Counted from the first letter of the stretch, positions 15,017-22,658 are shown. The stretch: DNA of 38,341 nt from Fimenecus sp052273625 (GCA_052273625.1 DAVZHW010000015.1:1-38341); one strand, 5' to 3'. The notes: generated by a model from the sequence alone, not told the origin. Translations and numbers: made by a program.

Positions 15017-15945
15017 CACTGCGCCTTTTCAAGCACATAGCAAAGCCAATCGCCGTTGCGATTTTCCTCAACTATGCTGAAATTGTTTCTCTTCAAAGCC
15101 TCTTTAACTTCGTCTGCCCTCGGTGCGATAATTCCCGAAACGATAAAATGTGCGCCGTCATTCATAAAATCGCCGACAAAATCGGAGAACATTATAATAA
15201 CATCAGCCACTATGTTTGCAACGACCAAATCAAATTTGCCTGTAACCTTATCCGTGAGGTTACCCTCTAAAATCTTGTATTCAGGCTCTGAAAAACCGTT
15301 GACCTTGCCGTTTTCAATCGCAGTTTTAACCGCTAATTCGTCAATATCAACGCCGACAACATTTTTGGCGCCGAGCAAGAGGCAGGCAATCGCAAGAATA
15401 CCGCTTCCGCAACCCGTGTCAAGCACGCTGTCGCCGTCTTTGAGATATTTTTCGCACATTTCAAGGCAAAGACGAGTGGTGTCGTGTCCGCCCGTTCCGA
15501 AAGCAAGTCCCGGTTCAATGGAAAGCACCTTTCTGCCCGTGGGATTTTCGTAATCGTCGATCCACAGCGGTCTGATAAGCAATTTTTCGCCGACATTCAT
15601 CGGTTTGAAAAACTCTTTCCAATTATTCTCCCAATCCTCATTTTTACACTTGTTGAGGTCGATTTTGTTGGCAATTTTGTTCTCATTCAAGCGTTCAGAC
15701 AAAAACGCAACCGCTTCGGCAGGGTTTTCGTCGGGAGAAATATAGATGTGAATATAGCCTTTTGTGCGGTCTTTTTTGAGCAATTCCTCATCAATAAGGT
15801 CGATATTTGCAATCTCCCAAGTCTCCTCCTCAAGAGTCCTGTAATCCTCAATATACACGCCGTAAGGCACAACCATATTTGCAATATCGGTTGCAACATC
15901 TATATCGTCGGCATTTATTTCAATTATAACTTCTGTCCATTCCAT
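15016..15945 (-). CDS. prmA: Ribosomal protein L11 methyltransferase
   Basis: A 309-aa class I SAM methyltransferase that methylates ribosomal protein L11. An N-terminal substrate-recognition domain (1 to about 120) precedes the catalytic domain. Family blocks are EPGLAFGTGGHDTTRLCLE, the SAM loop LDTGCGSGILAIA, VVGVDIDELAV and VVANIVADVI. AGGTGA lies 9 nt before the start. It is 16 nt downstream of the DUF2804 gene and just upstream of the trxB remnant, so it belongs to the minus-strand transcript starting before 17990. Confidence 0.93.
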   Translation of the reverse strand: MEWTEVIIEINADDIDVATDIANMVVPYGVYIEDYRTLEEETWEIANIDLIDEELLKKDRTKGYIHIYISPDENPAEAVAFLSERLNENKIANKIDLNKCKNEDWENNWKEFFKPMNVGEKLLIRPLWIDDYENPTGRKVLSIEPGLAFGTGGHDTTRLCLEMCEKYLKDGDSVLDTGCGSGILAIACLLLGAKNVVGVDIDELAVKTAIENGKVNGFSEPEYKILEGNLTDKVTGKFDLVVANIVADVIIMFSDFVGDFMNDGAHFIVSGIIAPRADEVKEALKRNNFSIVEENRNGDWLCYVLEKAQ

Positions 15946-15961
15946 TTATTGCTTTCACCTT

Positions 15962-16987
15962 TTAATATCTATTATGTACCCTCTCGCAGAAGCAGACAAG
16001 GTCTTTAACCTCGAGCTTTGTACCGTCGTCGAGCACCGCAATGCCGTTCATCTTGCCGAAAACCTGGTGCTGGTCTGTGAGTATAAGCTTTACATCAATC
16101 TTCGCCGCCCTGTCGATAATGGGTGTAAAGGTCATTTCAAACCTCTTATCCGAGGAGGTTATAGTCCACAGCTTCATATAGCTGTCCTCGGGGATATTAA
16201 ATGTAATATCGTCGAGCTTATGACCTACTCCGTCATAGAAAATTATGTTTTCAGAGGCGGCTGTTGTGTCTCCGAAGCCATAGCCTATGTTAAAGCCGAA
16301 ATCCTTACCGTTGATTATGCCGTTGCCCGAGCCCCAATTCCATGTGTTGTCATAAGTCCAAACGCCTCTGCCCCAGTCAAGAGTCGCAAAGTCGGTGTCG
16401 GAATTAAACGTATAAGCTTCCGAGCCATAAGTACAAACACCCGAAGCTCTCATACAGTTAATTTTCTGATTGTAGTAAAATGCGTGCCTGTCCTCTTTCC
16501 AGGGAGTTGCGATAACCATAGTATCGCCGTCGGGCTGAGTAAGAGTCAAATCGCAGGTAAAAGTTTTACCCTCGTGGAAATTCTTAAATGTGCAAACGAT
16601 TTTACGCATATTGCCACGCTTTTTGTACTCAAGATAAAGACGCTTGTCCTTATACATTATGTCGCCCTTATCGGTTGTTGACGGCATTTTAAGTTTACCC
16701 ATCGGGAAAGCGTTAAGCACGGTTTCGGTATGCTCCCACGGTGTTCCCCTAAAGTCAAGCAAGGATACGGATTGAAGTCCTATGTAGCCGTCATCGGAAA
16801 TCGTGAACGCAACGCCGTAATCCTTTGCAAGAACAAGATAATAATCCCATTCTTTGATACGGGTAGCACGCTTTTTGATGTCGTTCCTGTCATAGATTTG
16901 ACAGAGCTTCCTTGACCAGCCCGGCTCTTTCAATGTGCCATCTTCGTTAAGTAATCTTTGAACCTTTGTAACTTCATGATTTCTCAT
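15962..16987 (-). CDS. DUF2804 family protein
   Basis: A 341-aa soluble protein matching DUF2804 in length and in its aromatic, beta-rich make-up. Recognisable features are the N-terminal NEDGTLKEPGWSRK, WDYYLVL, the central LDWGRGVWTYDNTWNWGSG block and GFNIGYGFGDTTAASEN. No signal peptide or transmembrane segment is visible. The family has no established biochemical role that I can cite; the fold suggests ligand binding in a beta sandwich. AGGGGG lies 8 nt before the start. It sits 34 nt after the yhaM-like gene and 16 nt before prmA. Confidence 0.8.
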   Translation of the reverse strand: MRNHEVTKVQRLLNEDGTLKEPGWSRKLCQIYDRNDIKKRATRIKEWDYYLVLAKDYGVAFTISDDGYIGLQSVSLLDFRGTPWEHTETVLNAFPMGKLKMPSTTDKGDIMYKDKRLYLEYKKRGNMRKIVCTFKNFHEGKTFTCDLTLTQPDGDTMVIATPWKEDRHAFYYNQKINCMRASGVCTYGSEAYTFNSDTDFATLDWGRGVWTYDNTWNWGSGNGIINGKDFGFNIGYGFGDTTAASENIIFYDGVGHKLDDITFNIPEDSYMKLWTITSSDKRFEMTFTPIIDRAAKIDVKLILTDQHQVFGKMNGIAVLDDGTKLEVKDLVCFCERVHNRY

Positions 16988-17006
16988 AAAATCAACCCCC
17001 TAAAAA

Positions 17007-17034
17007 TTTATTCAAGATTATTTATTCAAGATTA
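17007..17034. repeat. 14-bp perfect tandem duplication at the yhaM-like stop codon
   Basis: The same 14 bases occur at 17007-17020 and 17021-17034. The right copy contains the last codons and stop of the yhaM-like gene; the left copy is in the 34-nt gap before DUF2804. It looks like a recent slippage duplication. Confidence 0.85.
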
Positions 17035-17990
17035 ACCTTTGTACTGTCCTGTTTTGTTTCGTGCTTGTATATTCTTCTGTCCTCTAATGCCCAAAGCCTT
17101 GACGAAAAACCTTTTTCCTCAACATTTTCAATCGCATGAGCTATCTGATAAACCCTTGCGTCCATAAGGTCGAGTTCGGAGAGCAATTCAGCCTCGAGGA
17201 ACATAGGTCTGACCGCCGCACCGTAATCAGGCTCGCCGTGATGTGAAATGAGCATATGTTCAACCAACATTGCCTTTTCCCTTGAAATCGAAAGCTCCGT
17301 AGCCGCTTCGTCAACAAGCATAGCACCCTTTACAAGATGTCCTATCAAATTGCCCTCGACAGTATAGCCCGAAGCGATACCGCTTGCGCCGACATCATAT
17401 TCGGTTGTTTTTGCAATATCGTGAAGCATAGCGCCTGTCAAAAGCAAGTCCTTATTTACAAACGGATAAACCTCGCATACGCCCTCACAGAGCTTAACGA
17501 TTGAAAGAGTGTGCATTAACAATCCGCCTCTTACTGCGTGGTGAAGTCTGTATGCGGCAGGCCAAGTGAGCAAAACATCCTTCCTCTGCTCGTACATATG
17601 TAAAACAAGCTTTTTAAGCTCCTCATCGGAAAAGGCTTTTACCCTTTCAATGAGCTTTTCATACATAAATTCGCCCGAATAATCCGCCGACTGAACAAGG
17701 TCATCCATATTGACATTGTCCGAGTCGTTTACAAGCCTGATTTTGCTTATTCTCAGCTGGTCATTGCCCTGATATTTGCTGATTTCTCCCCTTACCTTTA
17801 CGACAGAATCAGCGGAAAACTTACCGTGAATTAACGGCGAATAATCCCAAAGCTTTGCATTTATCTCTCCGCTTTTATCGGAAAGCTTCATATCAAGGTA
17901 AGTCGAGCCTTTTGCAGTTGTCTTTTCATCGCACTGCTTGACAATCGCAAAGCCCTCAGACTGACCGTTGGTAAGATTATTAAAATTCAT
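17022..17990 (-). CDS. OB-fold/HD-domain phosphohydrolase, YhaM-type 3'-5' exoribonuclease
   Basis: A 322-aa protein with the YhaM domain order. An N-terminal OB-fold nucleic-acid-binding domain (about 10-90, with YLDMKLSDKSGEINAKLWD) is followed by a metal-dependent HD domain. Metal ligands are visible at H160 (GGLLMHT), H190-D191 (GAMLHDIAKT), H218 (IGHLVKG) and H250-H251 (ISHHGE), with a later aspartate at D276. YhaM enzymes trim RNA, and also DNA, from the 3' end. AGGAG precedes the start. It is first in the group with DUF2804 and prmA and has its own promoter. Confidence 0.85.
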   Translation of the reverse strand: MNFNNLTNGQSEGFAIVKQCDEKTTAKGSTYLDMKLSDKSGEINAKLWDYSPLIHGKFSADSVVKVRGEISKYQGNDQLRISKIRLVNDSDNVNMDDLVQSADYSGEFMYEKLIERVKAFSDEELKKLVLHMYEQRKDVLLTWPAAYRLHHAVRGGLLMHTLSIVKLCEGVCEVYPFVNKDLLLTGAMLHDIAKTTEYDVGASGIASGYTVEGNLIGHLVKGAMLVDEAATELSISREKAMLVEHMLISHHGEPDYGAAVRPMFLEAELLSELDLMDARVYQIAHAIENVEEKGFSSRLWALEDRRIYKHETKQDSTKVNLE

Positions 17991-18023
17991 ATTTCATTCT
18001 CCTAAACATACTGTATAGATTTA

Positions 18024-18052
18024 ATTATACACTATAATTTTATATCATTCAA
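18024..18052 (-). promoter_or_regulatory. Sigma-A promoter of the yhaM-like/DUF2804/prmA group
   Basis: On the minus strand, TTGAAT (18047-18052), 17-nt spacer and perfect TATAAT (18024-18029). The -35 and spacer lie inside the 3' end of the upstream 64-aa reading frame. Confidence 0.75.
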
Positions 18053-18226
18053 GAACCGTTTGACGCCGTTTATCACATCTGCTTCGGTTACGGTGTCGGA
18101 GTGAATGCCGAACACCGCCTTTTCCGTTCTTTCGCTTGCCGTAACAACGCCCGAGAACAGCGAAAACGCACATAAAATCAATATTGTTACGGTTATAAAT
18201 TTCTTAAATTCCCTGTCCTTTTTCAT
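18032..18226 (-). CDS. Small exported or membrane-anchored protein coupled to spoIIP
   Basis: A 64-aa reading frame I do not recognise. A basic start (MKKDREFKKF) leads into one hydrophobic segment (about 11-29) ending TAS, so it is either a cleaved signal peptide or an N-terminal anchor. About 34 residues follow outside. The start overlaps the spoIIP stop (ATGA), and AAGGAG lies 5 nt upstream inside spoIIP, so translation is coupled. That context suggests expression during sporulation. The -35 of the next gene's promoter lies in its 3' end. Real-gene confidence rests on the ribosome site, the coupling and the signal-like N-terminus. Confidence 0.6.
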   Translation of the reverse strand: MKKDREFKKFITVTILILCAFSLFSGVVTASERTEKAVFGIHSDTVTEADVINGVKRFLNDIKL

Positions 18227-19365
18227 TTGTTCTCCTTTACAAATTCGCTTATTGCCCTGCCGATTAAATGTCCTGAATATTCGGCTTCCTCAAGCGTGTT
18301 CGAGTCACTTCCGACCTCCAGCAAAACGGAACACGGAACCACGTCCATATTGTACTTTCGTGCAGAAAAAAGTATCGGTCGCATAAGGCTCGGGTACATT
18401 GTCTCCGCCTTTTGCTGCAATTTAAGAGCAAAGGTCAAATTTTTCTCCCAAGACGGAAATGATTTTACCTTGCCGTCCTCGCAGCCCGTTATTATCATTA
18501 TCTGTGCCGCTTTTCTGCCGTTTATTGTCGTTACAGGCTTTGTGCGTGTCGTTTCGGAATTGTGAATTGCGTCTCTGTGGACGTCAAGGACAATCTGTAT
18601 TGTCGGATTTTCCTGCAAAATTCTATCGATTTTCTCACGGGAACGGTCATACGCGCCTGTGTATTGAGCATCGTGAATATCGGTATCGTGGATATATCCT
18701 ATTCCGCTTTTCTCAAGCTCTTCACATATCGCCGTGCCGACTCTTACCATATTTTTGTCGGGATCGTTACTCCTTGTGCTGTAAGAATTTGTAAACCATC
18801 CCTCGTCAAGCATTTCATAGCTTTCGGTTGTGTGCGTGTGGAAAATCAGCACCGTGGGCTTTGAAATGTCCTCGGGAGAAAACACAAGCTCGCCCGAAAG
18901 TGAGCTTTCGATATTGATGCTGTGCGACGGAGTTGTGTTGCGAACGGTAATATTACCGAAGGTCGAGGTCGCATTGGCAACGCCGTAGGTTTTTTCGACT
19001 ATTTTTCCGTCATGTGAGGCAGCAGAAAAATCGGCTCTGTATTTTTTCGCCATTTCGAGTATGTCCTGCGGTGCCGAGTCGCTCTTTTTAGCCGTTTCCT
19101 GCGACTTTTTTGTAATTTCCGTGTTGTCGGAGATTTCCATATTGCCCGTTTCCTGCGATTTCGGCTCTGATTTCGCCGACCTCGCAGCCTGTGAAAACGT
19201 TTGCACCGTCGCCTGCGGCAAGGCAAGTCCCGCTGAAACAACTGCGGTTTTGACTACCGCCGTCGGACAATAGGTGTTCAATAGGAAAGCGAGCGTAAAT
19301 ATTATCAAGGAAATAAATGCCGTAACGCCGTTTGATGAATTTTCGGGAGCTTTTCGGTTTCTCAT
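18223..19365 (-). CDS. spoIIP: Stage II sporulation protein P (SpoIIP), peptidoglycan hydrolase of engulfment
   Basis: A 380-aa membrane-anchored amidase/endopeptidase that works with SpoIID and SpoIIM to thin septal peptidoglycan during engulfment. An N-terminal anchor helix (about 12-33) precedes a Ser/Lys/Glu-rich linker. The catalytic domain has VLIFHTHTTESYE (zinc-site histidines), ending with IVLDVHRDAIH, LLEVGSDSNTLEEA and GRAISEF. I start it at 19365, where GAAAGGATGG lies 8 nt upstream; an earlier in-frame start would include that ribosome site. It follows gpr by 54 nt, the usual gpr-spoIIP order. Confidence 0.92.
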   Translation of the reverse strand: MRNRKAPENSSNGVTAFISLIIFTLAFLLNTYCPTAVVKTAVVSAGLALPQATVQTFSQAARSAKSEPKSQETGNMEISDNTEITKKSQETAKKSDSAPQDILEMAKKYRADFSAASHDGKIVEKTYGVANATSTFGNITVRNTTPSHSINIESSLSGELVFSPEDISKPTVLIFHTHTTESYEMLDEGWFTNSYSTRSNDPDKNMVRVGTAICEELEKSGIGYIHDTDIHDAQYTGAYDRSREKIDRILQENPTIQIVLDVHRDAIHNSETTRTKPVTTINGRKAAQIMIITGCEDGKVKSFPSWEKNLTFALKLQQKAETMYPSLMRPILFSARKYNMDVVPCSVLLEVGSDSNTLEEAEYSGHLIGRAISEFVKENK

Positions 19366-19419
19366 TTTAACCATCCTTTCGCATATATATCCGTAATGTA
19401 TATGCAAAAGCGGTTTTAT

Positions 19420-20286
19420 TTATACGACAGACAGCAAAAGCTCGGGATCTGTTTCGGGCTGCAAGGCACAGTTTACGCAGAGTGAAATAAGCTTTGCGGC
19501 TCTTTCTATCATAACGTCAATTTCACGGGGCGTTACCATCATATTCTGCGCCTCGGCACCTTCGGTGGCGGTCTTGTTTCCCGTCACAGCCCTTGCGAGC
19601 GTAACCGCATCGACAACCGTCGGAACGCCGATTGCTATAACAGGCACTCCGAGTGTGTTTTTTGAAATTTCGGCTCTCTTATTTCCGACGCCCGAGCCGG
19701 GAGTTATGCCCGTATCGGTTATTTGCACCGTTCTGCCGAGCCTTTCAAGTCCTGCCGCCGCAAGCGCGTCAATGACGATAACCGCCTTTGGCTTTATAGC
19801 GTCGGCAACGCTCTTGATTATCTCCCCCGTTTCAATTCCCGTCTGTCCGAGAACGCCCGTAGCAAGCGAGCAAACAGGGTTTAATCGGTCAATTCCAATT
19901 TCCTCTGCAAGCTCCGAGGTGATATGCCTTGTCGAAAATATCCCCTCGGCACAGCGAGGTCCTAAGGCGTCGGGGGTTATATCCTTATTGCCTATGCCTG
20001 CGACAAGCACCGTGCCGTCGCCCTTTGGCAAGAGCGATGAAATTTGATTTGAAATGCTTTTCATTCTGTCGTCGAGCAATTCCGTATCATAGGAAAATTC
20101 GTCCAATTCAACCGTTATATATTCGCCCACGGGCTTGCCTATCGCCTCAGCCGCCTCCTTGTCTAAAACTGAAATTTTTGTTATCTTCGTTTTTTCCGTT
20201 TCGAAAATTTTTCGCCTTATCCCCTTTGGTCTGTCGCCTGAAATAAAGCTGTCTTTTTCTATCGCCAAGTCGGTTCTTGCGTTCAT
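19420..20286 (-). CDS. gpr: Germination protease (GPR endopeptidase)
   Basis: A 288-aa spore protease that degrades small acid-soluble proteins at germination. Family features are the N-terminal RTDLAIE propeptide site, the nucleotide-like VAGIGNKDITPDALGPR block, KAVIVIDALAA and TDTGITPGSGVGNKR. It is somewhat shorter than the Bacillus protein. AAGGAG lies 7 nt before the start. It heads gpr-spoIIP-64-aa ORF. A weak forespore-type -10 (AATAATA on the minus strand) lies upstream but I cannot assign a good -35. The gene is divergent from rpsT. Confidence 0.93.
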   Translation of the reverse strand: MNARTDLAIEKDSFISGDRPKGIRRKIFETEKTKITKISVLDKEAAEAIGKPVGEYITVELDEFSYDTELLDDRMKSISNQISSLLPKGDGTVLVAGIGNKDITPDALGPRCAEGIFSTRHITSELAEEIGIDRLNPVCSLATGVLGQTGIETGEIIKSVADAIKPKAVIVIDALAAAGLERLGRTVQITDTGITPGSGVGNKRAEISKNTLGVPVIAIGVPTVVDAVTLARAVTGNKTATEGAEAQNMMVTPREIDVMIERAAKLISLCVNCALQPETDPELLLSVV

Positions 20287-20353
20287 TTTAACATCTCCTT
20301 ATGTTCTTATTATTGGACATAATAAAAAAATATTGCAAAATTATAAAAAAAAC

Positions 20354-20382
20354 TTGCTTTTTTCGTCTATAAATGGTATCAT
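20354..20382 (+). promoter_or_regulatory. Sigma-A promoter of rpsT
   Basis: TTGCTT (20354-20359), 17-nt spacer, TATCAT (20377-20382), 32 nt before the start codon, which follows GGGAGGTG. Confidence 0.65.
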
Positions 20383-20414
20383 ATATTCCGCTAATGTATA
20401 AGGGAGGTGTGACA

Positions 20415-20672
20415 ATGCCTAATATTAAATCAGCTAAAAAGCGTGTAATCGTAAACGACAAGCGTGCTAAGCGCAACAAATCAATGAATTCCGCATTAAA
20501 GACTGCTATTAAGAAAGCTAATGTTGCAATCGAAAGCGGTTCTGCAGACAAGGAAGTACTTGTTACTGCTGCTGTTAAGAAGATTGACCAGGCTACTGCT
20601 AAGGGTCTCCTTCATAAAAACAATGCTGCACGTAAAAAGTCCGCCCTCGTTACTAAGTTGAACAAGGCTTAA
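20415..20672 (+). CDS. rpsT: 30S ribosomal protein S20
   Basis: An 85-aa basic protein of full S20 length. The N-terminus MPNIKSAKKRV, the central NKSMNSALKTAIKKA and the LHKNNAARKKS C-terminal block are diagnostic. It is all-helical and binds 16S rRNA early in 30S assembly. The start at 20415 follows GGGAGGTG by 5 nt; longer in-frame starts run through the promoter. It is monocistronic, with promoter and terminator close on each side. Confidence 0.97.
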   Translation: MPNIKSAKKRVIVNDKRAKRNKSMNSALKTAIKKANVAIESGSADKEVLVTAAVKKIDQATAKGLLHKNNAARKKSALVTKLNKA

Positions 20673-20691
20673 TTCAAGCAGTTTGTTGTTG

Positions 20692-20726
20692 CGCTGTCAA
20701 CTTTCGGTTGACAGCGTTTTGCTTTT
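20692..20726 (+). terminator. Terminator of rpsT
   Basis: A perfect 10-bp GC-rich stem (20692-20701 with 20707-20716) with a 5-nt loop, followed by TTTTGCTTTTT. Confidence 0.93.
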
Positions 20727-20760
20727 TATTTTCATACGCACATTTTTTACATATTGTTCA

Positions 20761-20789
20761 TTGACTTTTAATTATATTTTAGTTATAAT
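20761..20789 (+). promoter_or_regulatory. Strong sigma-A promoter of the 59-aa protein
   Basis: TTGACT (20761-20766), 17-nt spacer and perfect TATAAT (20784-20789), 35 nt before the start. It lies immediately after the rpsT terminator, so the small gene is an independent unit. Confidence 0.85.
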
Positions 20790-20824
20790 AGCTTTGAACT
20801 TAAAACAAAATTGGAGGTTTTGTT

Positions 20825-21004
20825 ATGAAAAAAGCATTACAGGTAATCGGTATTCTTGTTGCAGTTGCAGGCGCAGCTTTCGCAGCTTATGTTCTTGTTA
20901 AGAAATACGTTGACAGCAAAAAGGTTGTTATCGGTAACGACGCTGAAAACTATGTTTCTTGCTCATGCTGTGACGATACTTTCGTTTCGGAGACAGTTGC
21001 GTAA
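20825..21004 (+). CDS. 59-aa single-pass membrane protein with a cysteine cluster
   Basis: A short gene of unknown function. The start follows TTGGAGGTTTTGTT, a near-perfect ribosome site. The product has a short basic N-terminus, one alanine/valine-rich helix (about 4-25), a KKYVDSKK juxtamembrane stretch and a short tail containing CSCC (46-49) followed by acidic and polar residues. The positive-inside pattern is ambiguous, since lysines sit on both sides. CxCC could bind metal or iron-sulfur or be redox active. A near-consensus promoter, an excellent ribosome site and common codons support a real, well-expressed gene. I know of no characterised relative. Confidence 0.8.
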   Translation: MKKALQVIGILVAVAGAAFAAYVLVKKYVDSKKVVIGNDAENYVSCSCCDDTFVSETVA

Positions 21005-21021
21005 ACAAACTATATAAGGCT

Positions 21022-21215
21022 GAGTGTTCATAAGGCAGTTTTGCTTCAAAACAACATCTTTTTGCACAATAATTCGTTAACCCCCACAGATATGCGTCAG
21101 CATTATCTGTGGGGATTGCCTTTTCTTGTATCAAAAATATATTATTTTGAAGTGCGTTGCAGTTTCGTAGCTATAAAAATTTATGTGAGAAACCAAAACT
21201 TCCTTATGAACACTC
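21022..21215. repeat. 194-bp unit bounded by 22-bp inverted repeats
   Basis: The 22 bases at 21022-21043 are the reverse complement of 21194-21215 with a single mismatch. The interior holds no gene but contains an 11-bp hairpin (21082-21092 with 21104-21114). Size and termini resemble a MITE or a long palindromic intergenic element; no target-site duplication is evident. Confidence 0.75.
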
Positions 21216-21224
21216 ATCCAAAGG

Positions 21225-21262
21225 AAGAACAGCTATTCTTTTTGAATAACTGTTCTTTTTAT
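21225..21262 (+). terminator. Terminator downstream of the 59-aa gene
   Basis: Arms at 21225-21238 and 21244-21257 pair with one small internal mismatch around TTTTT, then TTTTTATTTTA. The T run is on the plus strand only, so it serves the upstream gene and not spoVAE. Confidence 0.8.
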
Positions 21263-21263
21263 T

Positions 21264-21617
21264 TTATTTCGATTTTGGTTTTGTGAGAAATGACACCACC
21301 ACGCCCGACAGCATTGCCGCCGTGATACCCGCAGAGCCCGAGCTCAACGGCCCTGTTAAAATTCCGAGCCATCCGTATTCTCTTATCGCCTGCTTCGTGC
21401 CCTGAACGAGCATATTGCCGAAGCCCGTCAGCGGAACATTCGCCCCTGCCCCCGCCCATTCGGAAAACGGCGCATATATTCCGAGCGCACCGAGCAAAAC
21501 TCCCAACACGACAAACGCCACTAAAATCCTCGCAGGTGTGAGATTGGTTGTATCAATCAATATTTGTCCGACAACGCAGATAAGTCCGCCCACCACAAAT
21601 GCTTTCAGAAACATCAT
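21264..21617 (-). CDS. spoVAE: Stage V sporulation protein AE (SpoVAE)
   Basis: A 117-aa inner-forespore-membrane protein of the SpoVA channel group, which moves dipicolinic acid into and out of the spore. The N-terminal GGLICVVGQILIDTTNLTPARI block, the YAPFSEWAGAGANVPLTGFG loop and the LTGPLSSGSAGITAA helix are typical. Three to four helices are predicted. I take the ATG at 21617 because GAAAGG lies 11 nt upstream; an in-frame GTG at 21626 is too close to that site. spoVAC and spoVAD normally sit beside it but are not here. A sigma-G-like promoter precedes it. Confidence 0.92.
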   Translation of the reverse strand: MMFLKAFVVGGLICVVGQILIDTTNLTPARILVAFVVLGVLLGALGIYAPFSEWAGAGANVPLTGFGNMLVQGTKQAIREYGWLGILTGPLSSGSAGITAAMLSGVVVSFLTKPKSK

Positions 21618-21649
21618 AACACGCACTGCCTTTCATTATTTTACAAAAA

Positions 21650-21679
21650 TATTATTTCAAGAAAGCTTTTACATATTCA
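21650..21679 (-). promoter_or_regulatory. Sigma-G-like forespore promoter of spoVAE
   Basis: On the minus strand, TGAATA (21674-21679), 17-nt spacer, AATAATA (21650-21656), against the sigma-G consensus TGAATA with CATACTA. Position and sporulation target agree. It abuts the opposing sigma-A -35 box. Confidence 0.6.
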
Positions 21680-21696
21680 AAAAACTGTGATAAAAT
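21668..21696 (+). promoter_or_regulatory. Sigma-A promoter of the aldo/keto reductase
   Basis: TTTACA (21668-21673), 17-nt spacer, TAAAAT (21691-21696), 25 nt before the start. The spacer contains the -35 of the opposing sigma-G-like promoter. Confidence 0.65.
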
Positions 21697-21721
21697 AGTA
21701 AAAAAATAACGAGGTGATTTT

Positions 21722-22588
21722 ATGAATTCGTTGACAGATACATATACGCTTATAAATTCTGTGGAGGTTCCCTGCATTGCGTTCGGCACTTGGAAAATGC
21801 CCGAAGAAGTCGCTGCGAATGCAGTTAAATGCGCCATTGAAAGCGGCTACCGTCACATTGACACGGCGGCGGCATATCAAAATGAGGAATATGTCGGTAA
21901 GGGCATAATCGAAAGCGGTGTTAAGAGGGATGAAATTTTCTTGGTTTCTAAGCTCCCGAATGATGACCACGGCTATCAAAATGCGATTGACTCTTGCGAA
22001 AGGTCACTTAAAAGGCTTAAAACGGACTATCTTGACTCGTACCTTATTCATTGGCCCGTGCTTGTTGAAAACGTTGACAGGCTCGAGGACGATTTGTGCG
22101 AGACATGGAGAGCGTTTGAAAAGCTTTACAATGACGGAAAGCTCCGTTCGATAGGTACAAGCAATTTCCTCGAAGAGCACATTGAAATAATCAAGAGGAA
22201 TTTTTCGACCTATCCTATGATAAATCAGGTGCAGATGCATCCGCAAAATCCGCAGGAGGAGATGATTGCATACTGTAAGGAAAACAAAATCCTCCCCGAG
22301 GCGTGGAGCCCGTTAATTCAAGGTCAGGCGTTCAAGCGTGAATTGTTGATTGATATGGCTGAAAAGTACGGTGTTTCGGTAGCGCAGCTATGCGTGAGAT
22401 TTATCGTTCAAAAAGGTGCGGTTCCCGTTCCGAAGTCCGCTACTCCCGAAAGGATAAGAAACAATGCCGATGTTTTCGGTTTTGAAATTTCCTCGGAGGA
22501 TATGGAGAAAATCGCAACGCTCAGAGAGTACGGTATGATAGGCAATCCCCCGTCAGTTCCGAGAACTCATCAGGTTGTAGGCTTCTAA
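21722..22588 (+). CDS. Aldo/keto reductase
   Basis: A 288-aa TIM-barrel NADPH-dependent oxidoreductase of the 2,5-diketo-gluconate/prostaglandin-F-like branch. The catalytic tetrad is visible: aspartate and tyrosine in HIDTAAAYQNEE, lysine in LVSKL and histidine in YLIHWPV. The IGTSNF and QVQMHP blocks and a C-terminal NADPH site (VPVPKSATPERI) are present. GAGGTG lies 6 nt before the start. It is monocistronic, between its promoter and a hairpin terminator. The physiological substrate cannot be read from sequence. Confidence 0.93.
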   Translation: MNSLTDTYTLINSVEVPCIAFGTWKMPEEVAANAVKCAIESGYRHIDTAAAYQNEEYVGKGIIESGVKRDEIFLVSKLPNDDHGYQNAIDSCERSLKRLKTDYLDSYLIHWPVLVENVDRLEDDLCETWRAFEKLYNDGKLRSIGTSNFLEEHIEIIKRNFSTYPMINQVQMHPQNPQEEMIAYCKENKILPEAWSPLIQGQAFKRELLIDMAEKYGVSVAQLCVRFIVQKGAVPVPKSATPERIRNNADVFGFEISSEDMEKIATLREYGMIGNPPSVPRTHQVVGF

Positions 22589-22604
22589 AATTAAATTTAA
22601 GCAT

Positions 22605-22650
22605 AAAAATAACGGTGTACAAGCGAAAAAGCTCATACACCGTTTATTTT
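22605..22650. terminator. Bidirectional terminator after the aldo/keto reductase
   Basis: A 9-bp stem (22611-22619 with 22636-22644) encloses a 16-nt loop that can pair further. A/T runs lie on both sides. It also serves the convergent YhgE/Pip gene. Confidence 0.75.
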
Positions 22651-22658
22651 ATTATCTG

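Noticed and set aside
15056..16681. Long plus-strand frames opposite prmA and DUF2804
   Set aside because: Antisense shadows of two well-supported genes, with no start signals or family motifs.
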